Notes under the pieces: generated by a model
The model's database searches: none
Seen by the model: only the letters and a program-made list of their open reading frames with translations
What the model was told of the DNA's origin: nothing
Part shown: one piece after another, positions 8,850-14,383 of the stretch
Numbering within the stretch: position 1 is the first letter of the stretch
How the letters are laid out: each line of letters opens with the position of its first letter
Made by a program: the position numbers and the translations under genes
Assembly: GCA_021810175.1 (NCBI GenBank)
Contig: JAJZJJ010000022.1
Location: 1-14,383 of the forward strand
Length of the DNA: 14,383 nucleotides
Direction: 5' to 3'
Source of the DNA: Acidobacteriota bacterium
GTDB taxonomy: Bacteria; Acidobacteriota; Terriglobia; Terriglobales; Acidobacteriaceae

Positions 8850-11444
8850 TCAGAAGGCGTAATGCATTCCGAGCGTGACGACGTTGGCATGGAAGTTCCG
8901 CGGCGCGGTTTCACCGGCGGGCGAGATGGTAAGTCCGGTTTGCGTACCCGCCAGGCTCGCATCGTTGCAGGGCACAACGGGCACGGTTGGCGTACCCGGA
9001 GCAGGATCGGCGGTGGAGCAGTAGGGCGCGCCGGAAGGACCACCTTCTCCGTAGCCGTAGAACTTGTACTGCGCGCTCCAGATCCATCCAGGGCGAACCG
9101 TCCATGCAACGCTCACGAAAGGAGTCTCGTAGGTGGACACCAGCGAACCGGCAACGTCGCGGGCATCGTTGTAGAAGCGGCTGCCGTTGACGGAGTTAAT
9201 GTCGTACCCGACGTCTGATTTGAACCTTTTGACGGGCGTGAAGATGATAGCCACCGAACCGGACTGAGTCGGAGCATCCATGAAGTCTCTTGCAGGACCA
9301 AAGTCATAATCACCGGATCTGTTCTTTGTTCCGGCCGGATACGGGCAAGCTGTGCCGCTGGGTGTTGCAGCACCCGGAAGCGCAGGCGTGGCCGAGGCGA
9401 GATAGCAGATGTTGGTCGCCGTATAAATGCCGGAATAGGCGTAGTTCAGATCGACCGCGTAGTGCTCGCTCGGGGCCAGCTCCGCGCCGAGTCCCACCAC
9501 GCGCGTGTGAGCAACGTGATCGAGCGGTCCATCCAGCGGCGCCGTCCCGGTATTGTTGGTGTTGTTGTGCAGCTCTATGTCGTTGTAGGCCCCGGACAGC
9601 GTGGCCCAGGACTTGGGGCGGTAGAGCGTGTGGATCCGGTAGTGCTGCAACTGCCGTGGGCTGACGGGAGTAAAGGCGTTGTCAGCGTAGAGGATTTCGG
9701 CGCTGCCATCGATATTCCACTGGTCGCTGGGGCGGACGGTGATGTTCAGAACTCCGCCGTTCTGGTGGATGGTGACGGTTCCGCCATCGGTTTCTCCATA
9801 CGTCAGTGGATCGCTGTGGGGAAGGCCCTCAGCAATGATGTGGGTACGATGACGGTAGGTGAGCGCGATGGTGCCGTGGGCCCAGCCGTCCCAGCTCGCC
9901 GTCAGGTCGTTGGTCACGAGCTTCTGGCCGAAGAAGCCCGGCTGCGGGGTACCGACTCCGGGAGCGCCCTCAATGGGCGCCGTGCCCACGGGACCCTGCG
10001 TGGTTGTCAACCCACCCGCATAGTTGATGTTCTCGTTCCCGGTGGTGGATGGCGTGGCAAGGGTCGTGACGCTGTTCAGCACAGCGGTTCCCGGCTGCTG
10101 CACGTTCGAGAAAGTCACCTGATCGGAGAAGCTGAAGTTCCGGGTGGCGTTCCACAGAATACCGTAATCGAAGGCCGTCACCTTGCGGTGAGCGGACGCC
10201 GTCGCGGTGTAGTTGGTCATGCGGGTCGTGCCGCTCAGCCCCTGGAAGTTCTCGGAGTAGTTCGGCAGGGTCATCTTCGCATCGGTGTAGCGAATATCGC
10301 CATTCATGGCGACGTTCCTGAGGCTGGTCGTCTCGAACCGAAAGATTTCAGTCGGATAGAGAATGCGCGTTGGCGCCGTACGAAGGTAGCTGATGACCAC
10401 GTTGCAGGCCGGATTGATGACCGGAAGGCCTCCGGGAGTCTGCGGCGCGGAAAGAGTTGGCAGAGTGCCAACGCTGTTCTTGTTGCAGGTGATGCTCGGG
10501 GTCAGTGAGTCGTAGCTGGTCAGGATCGTGGCGACGGTCCCGTCCGGTTCCTGCACCGTGCGGAAGCCATTGGAGGGCAGAGTGAAATACGAGTCGTTCT
10601 TATAATGATCGATCTGCTCCTCGAAGGTCAGTTTGGTGTCCCTGACCGGCTTCCAGTCGATCCCGCCCATGAAGTCGTCCGTGCTGTTGCGCTGGAACTC
10701 GTTCAACAGAATCGAGGTGCGCCCGCCGCCAATCTGATAACCGCTGGGGGTCAGACTCGGTCCCTGAAAGATGTTCTGGGAATATCCCACGCGGAAAGAG
10801 ACTTTGGACAGCGGGAGAAGCGTGAGATGCGTATCCGTCATCCGGCGCACGGTGTTGTACATGAACGGGGACTGCTTCAGCTGGGTCCAGGCGTAGGATC
10901 CGGTCGGTGAACTGACTGAACCGATCGGGATCGTCTGTCCGGAAGGGATGTTCGGGTTACCGAGCAAATCGTAGTCGAAGTACTGGCGGTCCCGGCGGAA
11001 GGTGCCGGAGAAATCGTAGAGATTGCCCTTGTAGAAGTCCATGCGGGCGTAGTTGTTGGGATCTCCGCCCCAGCCATTGCTGAAGGCGCTGAGGGAGTCG
11101 ACCAGCATGTGTTTTGTCCCGGGCAGCGCGTGGAGCTCAAAGGTCTCGCCCAGGACGCGCGGGCCGGAATGGAGATTGACCATGGTGTCGTACATGGCTC
11201 CGCTTCCGGAGATACCGGCCATGTGACCGCCCAGATCAATTGTTTCGTGGAGTGTGTAGCCCTTAGGAGCCACCGGTTGCGTCGCCGTAGCCGGCATATC
11301 TGTGCCCGGTGTTGCCACCTGGGCGCCTGCGAAAGCGGTGCCGAGGAGAAGAGCGGCGACAGCCGCACCTCCTGCGATACACCGGGCCCTCGTGGGAAAA
11401 GGCTGTCGAACCAACAGCCCGGAAAACCACCCAATCTTCTTCAT
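8850..11444 (-). CDS. mtrB: MtrB/PioB-like outer-membrane beta-barrel of a porin-cytochrome conduit
   Basis: The 864-residue protein has a signal peptide (hydrophobic AGGAAVAALLLGTAFAGA, about 24-41) and then many short alternating polar/hydrophobic stretches typical of beta strands. It ends in NVVTLGMHYAF, a terminal Phe as used by the BAM machinery. N-terminal features such as GAMYDTMVNLHSGPRVLGE and FSGTFRRDRQYFDYDLLGN recall MtrB/PioB-type decahaem-associated porins. Immediately upstream is a decahaem MtrA-family gene, the expected partner that would insert into the barrel to wire the periplasm to the cell surface. It is longer than Shewanella MtrB (about 700) and lacks its CxxC. Cysteine pairs near the regions containing ITCNK/NPACN, NICYL/TACPY and PYCST/VPCND may form loop disulphides. 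The ATG at 11444 (GAGG upstream) gives a proper signal peptide. Confidence 0.82.
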   Translation of the reverse strand: MKKIGWFSGLLVRQPFPTRARCIAGGAAVAALLLGTAFAGAQVATPGTDMPATATQPVAPKGYTLHETIDLGGHMAGISGSGAMYDTMVNLHSGPRVLGETFELHALPGTKHMLVDSLSAFSNGWGGDPNNYARMDFYKGNLYDFSGTFRRDRQYFDYDLLGNPNIPSGQTIPIGSVSSPTGSYAWTQLKQSPFMYNTVRRMTDTHLTLLPLSKVSFRVGYSQNIFQGPSLTPSGYQIGGGRTSILLNEFQRNSTDDFMGGIDWKPVRDTKLTFEEQIDHYKNDSYFTLPSNGFRTVQEPDGTVATILTSYDSLTPSITCNKNSVGTLPTLSAPQTPGGLPVINPACNVVISYLRTAPTRILYPTEIFRFETTSLRNVAMNGDIRYTDAKMTLPNYSENFQGLSGTTRMTNYTATASAHRKVTAFDYGILWNATRNFSFSDQVTFSNVQQPGTAVLNSVTTLATPSTTGNENINYAGGLTTTQGPVGTAPIEGAPGVGTPQPGFFGQKLVTNDLTASWDGWAHGTIALTYRHRTHIIAEGLPHSDPLTYGETDGGTVTIHQNGGVLNITVRPSDQWNIDGSAEILYADNAFTPVSPRQLQHYRIHTLYRPKSWATLSGAYNDIELHNNTNNTGTAPLDGPLDHVAHTRVVGLGAELAPSEHYAVDLNYAYSGIYTATNICYLASATPALPGAATPSGTACPYPAGTKNRSGDYDFGPARDFMDAPTQSGSVAIIFTPVKRFKSDVGYDINSVNGSRFYNDARDVAGSLVSTYETPFVSVAWTVRPGWIWSAQYKFYGYGEGGPSGAPYCSTADPAPGTPTVPVVPCNDASLAGTQTGLTISPAGETAPRNFHANVVTLGMHYAF

Positions 11445-11496
11445 AGAAGCCTCACTGTGTGAAAACATCAGCCACACCGAAAACCTGATCCGATCC

Positions 11497-11533
11497 GGGC
11501 CGCGTCGTCCGATGTGGCCGATGGACGCGGCCC
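11497..11533. other. 10-bp hairpin between the decahaem and barrel genes
   Basis: GGGCCGCGTC and GACGCGGCCC pair perfectly around a 17-base loop, starting 14 bases after the decahaem gene stop. On the minus strand a TTTT follows about 12 bases after the stem, too far for a good intrinsic terminator. It may attenuate the barrel gene relative to the cytochrome. Confidence 0.4.
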
Positions 11534-11546
11534 GCCGCCTTTACCG

Positions 11547-12467
11547 TTACCGGAGGAACGCCGCGTCGATGTTCGATCCGTGAATGTAGGTGTGGCAGGT
11601 GGTGCAGGGCTCCGCCGAATCCGATCCAGCGCCCACGCCAATGACCGTGTGGTTAGCGACCCGGCTGTGGCATTGATTGCAGAGCGTGTCGATCGACGGC
11701 ATGTTCAGCATGCGTGCGTTCTGGGAGCCGTGCGGCGAGTGGCAACCGAGGCAGCCTTCGCCTTTGACCGGAGCGTGCTCGTAGACGAAGGGGCCACGCA
11801 CATCCGTGTGGCACTTCGTGCAGATCCGGTTCTGGTCGACAGTCGACCTGAGATTGTCTCTGCCGAATGTCCCGTGCACGTCGTGGCAGTCGCTGCACTT
11901 GACCACGCCTTCGTTGACCGGGTGGTGGAACGGCATATTGAAGGAGGGCTTCACATCGGTGTGGCACTGGAAGCACAGCTTCGGCTGCGGCGCCACCAGC
12001 AGGTCCACATCCGTCTTCGCGTGGTGAATGCTGTGGCAGCTGATGCAGCTGACTCCGGCCTTTCCATGCGGCGAGCGCATGAAGTTCGGGTGGACCGCCG
12101 CATGGCAGCCGAGGCAGGTTTCATCGACCTTCTGCGGCGTCATTTTTTCGAACCGGCGGATTTTGGTGACATCGCCGCCGCCTTCGACGTGTGCCTGGCC
12201 GGGTCCGTGGCAACTTTCGCACGTCACTCCCTTACCGGCATGTTCGAGGGCGAGACGGGAATGAGGATTATTGGCGAAATTCTTCACCACATCCTCGTGA
12301 CAATTGGCGCACATCTCCTGGCCGACGTAGCCCGCCGGTTTTGCCGCCGCCTTCTCCTGGGAAGTCGTCGCCAGCTGTGGCCCGTGGACCGCAGCCCGCG
12401 CCAGCCTGGTTCCTGCGAACCCGGTCAGCAGCAGAAGACACGCCATGCTGGTAAAGAAACGACGCAT
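11547..12467 (-). CDS. mtrA: Decahaem c-type cytochrome, MtrA/DmsE/PioA family
   Basis: The 306-residue protein has a signal peptide (MRRFFTSMACLLLLTGFAGT...ARA) and exactly ten CxxCH motifs at 53, 83, 118, 141, 165, 191, 216, 239, 263 and 288. VGQEMCANCH at the start, the MPFHHPVNEGVVKCSDCHDVHG stretch and NQCH...HTVIG near the end are hallmarks of the MtrA/DmsE decahaem family, and the length fits it. The protein acts as a periplasmic haem wire that inserts into the MtrB-type barrel encoded next. GAGGTGA lies 7 bases before the ATG. It heads a long same-strand run of cytochrome genes and has CRP-like sites upstream. Sequence alone does not separate outward (MtrA), inward (PioA/MtoA) or DMSO-linked (DmsE) roles; no DMSO reductase subunit is in the window. 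Confidence 0.93.
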   Translation of the reverse strand: MRRFFTSMACLLLLTGFAGTRLARAAVHGPQLATTSQEKAAAKPAGYVGQEMCANCHEDVVKNFANNPHSRLALEHAGKGVTCESCHGPGQAHVEGGGDVTKIRRFEKMTPQKVDETCLGCHAAVHPNFMRSPHGKAGVSCISCHSIHHAKTDVDLLVAPQPKLCFQCHTDVKPSFNMPFHHPVNEGVVKCSDCHDVHGTFGRDNLRSTVDQNRICTKCHTDVRGPFVYEHAPVKGEGCLGCHSPHGSQNARMLNMPSIDTLCNQCHSRVANHTVIGVGAGSDSAEPCTTCHTYIHGSNIDAAFLR

Positions 12468-12554
12468 GCGTATTCACCTCGCGCAGCATGACCGCCAGGT
12501 CTCTGGATTACAGAACTGTCAGCCAGCTGAAATAACTGCTTCAGATACGCCTGG

Positions 12555-12560
12555 AGCATA
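12555..12560 (-). promoter_or_regulatory. Possible -10 element for the decahaem-barrel operon
   Basis: The minus strand reads TATGCT, 4 of 6 bases matching TATAAT. With a start near 12548, the operator at 12583-12598 would be centred at about -42.5, close to the -41.5 position of class II CRP/FNR activation, leaving a leader of about 80 bases. Supported only by similarity and spacing. Confidence 0.35.
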
Positions 12561-12582
12561 TCGAGGAGGGGTGGGGCACCTC

Positions 12583-12598
12583 AGTGATTGTGATCACA
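12583..12598. promoter_or_regulatory. CRP/FNR-family operator-like palindrome, proximal site before mtrA
   Basis: AGTGATTGTGATCACA fits AGTGA-N6-TCACA, 9 of 10 conserved CRP positions, and has the same half-sites as the cydA site. It is centred 123 bases upstream of the mtrA ATG. Confidence 0.6.
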
Positions 12599-12619
12599 CG
12601 CAGGCATTACTTCCGGCGC

Positions 12620-12635
12620 AGTGATCTAAATCACC
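12620..12635. promoter_or_regulatory. CRP/FNR-family operator-like palindrome, distal site before mtrA
   Basis: AGTGATCTAAATCACC contains GTGATCTAAATCAC, which differs at one base from the core of the optimal E. coli CRP site GTGATCTAGATCAC. Its centre is 37 bases from the proximal site, about 3.5 helical turns, so two dimers would lie on opposite faces of the DNA. Confidence 0.6.
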
Positions 12636-12684
12636 TGGACTCCGCGGCTCATAACTGGATCCGGAAGGCGGCCGCCGGACGAAA

Positions 12685-12713
12685 ATGCCCTGTAACTGGC
12701 GCAAACAGGGCAT
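12685..12713 (-). terminator. Terminator-like hairpin downstream of hypB
   Basis: ATGCCCTGT and ACAGGGCAT form a perfect 9-bp stem with an 11-base loop. On the minus strand the stem ends in CATTTTC, giving a short T-run. It lies 131 bases after the hypB stop and before the CRP-like sites, so it probably separates the hyp transcript from the conduit operon. The T-run is short for a strong intrinsic terminator. Confidence 0.5.
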
Positions 12714-12714
12714 G

Positions 12715-12744
12715 GAGACCCGTTGGAACTCCATTTTGGGTCTC
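12715..12744. repeat. Inverted repeat adjoining the terminator hairpin
   Basis: GAGACCC and GGGTCTC form a 7-bp stem around a 16-base loop that itself contains a small TGGA/TCCA pairing. It lies directly upstream of the terminator-like hairpin in transcription order, so the hyp transcript would meet two hairpins in series. Confidence 0.35.
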
Positions 12745-12828
12745 AAACCAGAGTGGAACTGGCCCGGGAGGGGAAGTTACTTTGGTGTGCTATCTTCCTC
12801 GGTATTTATAGCCTGAGGGTTGCAGGCC

Positions 12829-12843
12829 GACCCGCGGCGGGTC
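12829..12843. repeat. Short GC-rich palindrome directly after the hypB stop
   Basis: GACCCGCGGCGGGTC is a 6-bp stem with a 3-base loop starting at the base after the hypB stop codon. No T-run follows. It may mark the 3' end of the coding part or help transcription end together with the later hairpins. Confidence 0.3.
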
Positions 12844-13539
12844 CTATTGCGAACAGCCTGATGCGATGCCGGGCAGGGGCGGTCCCTGCTTCGCTCCGCG
12901 CCGGCTGCGGATCCAGTTGCGCCAGGCATCCATTCCTTCGCCGGTGGTGCAGGAGACTCGGAGGATTTCTATATCGGGGTTGACCTGGCGCGCGTTGGCC
13001 TCGGCTGCGGAGATGTCAAACGGGACGAAAGGCAGCAGGTCGACTTTGGTGAGGATGAGCAGCGAGGACTTGTGGAAGATTGAAGGGTATTTGAGAGGCT
13101 TGTCTTCGCCCTCGGTGACACTCAGCAGGACGATCTTGGCCTCCTCGCCAAGGTCATAACTGGCCGGACAGACCAGGTTACCCACATTTTCGATGAAGAG
13201 GATGTCGAGGCGTTCGAGCGGCCAGAGTTCGAGCGCCCGCTCGATCATCCTGCCATCAAGGTGGCAGACGCCGCCCGTAACAATCTGCTGCACGGGGAAG
13301 CCGTAGCGAGCCAGCCGCCGCGCATCGTTTTCCGTCTGCAGATCGCCGGTCAGGACCGCGACCCGTTCCTCAGGAGGGAATCCGGCGAGCGTCTTCTCCA
13401 GCAGCGTCGTTTTGCCGGAGCCCGGCGAGCTGATGAAATTCAGGCAGAGAATGTGGTTTTCCTCGAAGCGACGCCGCAGATCGAGGGCGATGCGCTGGTT
13501 TTCATTGAGGACTTTCTTTTCAACCGGAATGACGGTCAT
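12844..13539 (-). CDS. hypB: Hydrogenase nickel incorporation GTPase
   Basis: HypB is a cytosolic GTPase that, with HypA, delivers nickel to the large subunit of [NiFe]-hydrogenases. The 231-residue protein has the P-loop SSPGSGKTT at 37-45, the switch-type GDLQTENDA at 65-73, the metal-binding Cys92-His93 (GVCHLDG) and Cys124 (GNLVCP), and TKVD at 164-167 as the guanine-specific motif. It lacks both the N-terminal CxxCGC motif of E. coli HypB and a His-rich stretch, so it is the compact form without a high-affinity N-terminal nickel store. Its ATG overlaps the hypA stop as ATGA, so translation is probably coupled. No hypC-F are seen in the window. Confidence 0.96.
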   Translation of the reverse strand: MTVIPVEKKVLNENQRIALDLRRRFEENHILCLNFISSPGSGKTTLLEKTLAGFPPEERVAVLTGDLQTENDARRLARYGFPVQQIVTGGVCHLDGRMIERALELWPLERLDILFIENVGNLVCPASYDLGEEAKIVLLSVTEGEDKPLKYPSIFHKSSLLILTKVDLLPFVPFDISAAEANARQVNPDIEILRVSCTTGEGMDAWRNWIRSRRGAKQGPPLPGIASGCSQ

Positions 13540-13895
13540 AGCTCCTCCACTTCGACGTAGGCCAGATCGAGCTGGTCGCCGCTGACAAAACTGGTTCGGG
13601 CACTGCCGCAGCGGGGACAGGACGCCTCAACAAAGGGGGCCTGTTCCGGCGAGGGAAATTCATCTCCGCAGTTCTCGCAGCGATTCACGCGCGGGCAGCT
13701 TTCGGCGCGGAACGCCACCGCGGCATCTCCGGTTCCGGCGGTGATGCATTCAAAGGCAAAACGCAGGGCTTCGATGTCCACGCCCGAGAGCACCCCAACG
13801 CGGACGCCGACCGAGGCGATCCGGGCACCGGGATGCCCCGCAGCCTCGCGATGGGCCGCTTCGAGAATGGAGCTGGCAATGCCTACTTCGTGCAT
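13536..13895 (-). CDS. hypA: Hydrogenase maturation nickel metallochaperone
   Basis: HypA (119 residues) begins with MHEVGIA, in which His2 binds nickel. It holds a zinc site made of CENC (73-76) and CPRC (93-96), and ends with DQLDLAYVEVEEL as expected. GIASSILEAA, RVGVLSGVDIEALRFAFE and the length all fit the family. The start at 13895 is fixed by the conserved N-terminus and by GGGAGG 7 bases upstream; the reading frame is open for 53 more codons upstream, but they have no family similarity. It follows the protease gene after 94 bases and overlaps hypB by 4 bases. Confidence 0.96.
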   Translation of the reverse strand: MHEVGIASSILEAAHREAAGHPGARIASVGVRVGVLSGVDIEALRFAFECITAGTGDAAVAFRAESCPRVNRCENCGDEFPSPEQAPFVEASCPRCGSARTSFVSGDQLDLAYVEVEEL

Positions 13896-13989
13896 CGGCG
13901 CGGCCTCCCGGGTATTTTTCTGGTTGTGGTTTGTTTCTTCACCGATCTCCCCTGGGGCGGGGCCCTGTTTGAAAAGCGCTTCCTTCCTG

Positions 13990-14383
13990 CTATCCGGCAC
14001 TACTGGCCGCGAAGACTGGTTTTCCGGTTTCCGCCGAAGCTGAGATTTCGTCATGGGACCAGCAGTCGATCTGTTGCAGAGCCGCGTCGATCAGCCGCGG
14101 CAGTGCAGCCTCGACAGTGCTGGTGAGCTCTGTCCCCCAGTCGATGGTCTGCGGCTGGACGCCGAGCACAACGACTTCTTCCGGAGCATCGCCGGAGAGC
14201 TGCATGGCGCCGATGAGATCCGCGAATCCCAGCAGGTGCACGCTTTTGGAGACAGGCAGAGCCGCAACGTCGTCCCCGTCGAAGCGGAGAACGGTTCCCG
14301 GCTGGACGCCCGCCTCCACGGCGTCGAGCGCCAGCAAGCGCGTGACTCCGGAGAGCGGGTGCAGGAGGTCGAGCCCGAGGGTA
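13990..14383 (-). CDS. [NiFe]-hydrogenase maturation protease (HyaD/HupD-like), C-terminal part
   Basis: The frame is open to the window edge and reads TLGLDLLHPLSGVTRLLALDAVEAG, then VHLLGFADLIGAMQL, EEVVVLGVQPQTIDWG and LTSTVEAALPRLIDAAL. These are the conserved blocks of the protease that trims the C-terminal tail of the hydrogenase large subunit after nickel insertion. The Asp of ALDAVEAG and the His of SVHLLG match two of the three nickel-sensing residues of HybD; the third, an N-terminal Glu, lies outside the window. About 130 codons are visible. Its presence upstream of hypAB suggests hydrogenase structural genes nearby. Confidence 0.9.
   Translation of the reverse strand, partial: TLGLDLLHPLSGVTRLLALDAVEAGVQPGTVLRFDGDDVAALPVSKSVHLLGFADLIGAMQLSGDAPEEVVVLGVQPQTIDWGTELTSTVEAALPRLIDAALQQIDCWSHDEISASAETGKPVFAASSAG

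Noticed and set aside
4407..12467. Regular spacing of similar short motifs (CxxCH codons) that could suggest a DNA repeat array or CRISPR
   Set aside because: The repeats are protein haem motifs in five genes, vary at the DNA level and have no constant spacers.
12805..12810. TATAAA on the minus strand just after hypB as a promoter for the conduit operon
   Set aside because: No matching -35 lies 17 bases upstream, and a transcript from here would have to pass the terminator-like hairpin at 12685-12713 before reaching mtrA.
12584..12811. Possible 75-codon plus-strand gene in the hypB-mtrA gap
   Set aside because: It overlaps the operators and hairpins, lacks a ribosome site of note and has no recognisable protein features.
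13896..14054. Upstream extension of hypA to 14054
   Set aside because: HypA needs MHE at its N-terminus for nickel binding, and a good ribosome site precedes the ATG at 13895.

Overview
The window is a GC-rich stretch in which every supported gene lies on the minus strand, so it reads from high to low coordinates. It is a respiratory electron-transfer island from a Gram-negative bacterium with an outer membrane. The style of the porin, the multihaem cytochromes and the CoA ligase recalls Acidobacteriota (Terriglobia-like) genomes. That placement is from memory of the families and is only moderately certain; there is no rRNA or phylogenetic marker here.

Layout in transcription order. (1) 14383-12844: the 3' part of a [NiFe]-hydrogenase maturation protease, then hypA and hypB with ATGA overlap. 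A hydrogenase operon probably lies just outside the window. (2) 12843-12468: a 376-bp intergenic region with a terminator-like hairpin for the hyp unit, then two CRP-like operators and a -10-like hexamer in front of the next operon. (3) 12467-8850: a decahaem MtrA/DmsE/PioA-family cytochrome and an 864-residue MtrB/PioB-like outer-membrane barrel, which together form a porin-cytochrome conduit across the outer membrane. (4) 8787-6155: a small monohaem cytochrome c and a 13-haem cytochrome c fused to a membrane cytochrome b (CbcL-like layout). (5) 6021-3545: a second copy of the same module, made of a paralogous monohaem cytochrome c, an 11-haem cytochrome c with a C-terminal membrane helix, and a separate cytochrome b. 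(6) 3544-3263: an intergenic region with a perfect hairpin and a third CRP-like operator. (7) 3262-1: cydA and cydB (cytochrome bd quinol oxidase with short Q-loop) and the start of a CoA ligase that runs off the window.

How it may work together (inference): the cytochrome b/multihaem c modules sit in the inner membrane and exchange electrons between the quinone pool and periplasmic haems. The monohaem cytochromes shuttle in the periplasm, and the MtrAB-like pair carries electrons through the outer membrane. Cytochrome bd gives the same quinone pool an exit to O2. A hydrogenase, implied only by its maturation genes, could supply electrons. The five c-type cytochromes carry 36 CxxCH motifs between 4407 and 12467. 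Matching CRP-type operators in front of the conduit genes and of cydAB suggest one regulator links the two branches.

Most intergenic gaps in the island hold a strong GC-rich hairpin without a U-tract, which suggests tuning of expression of the individual genes in one long transcript.
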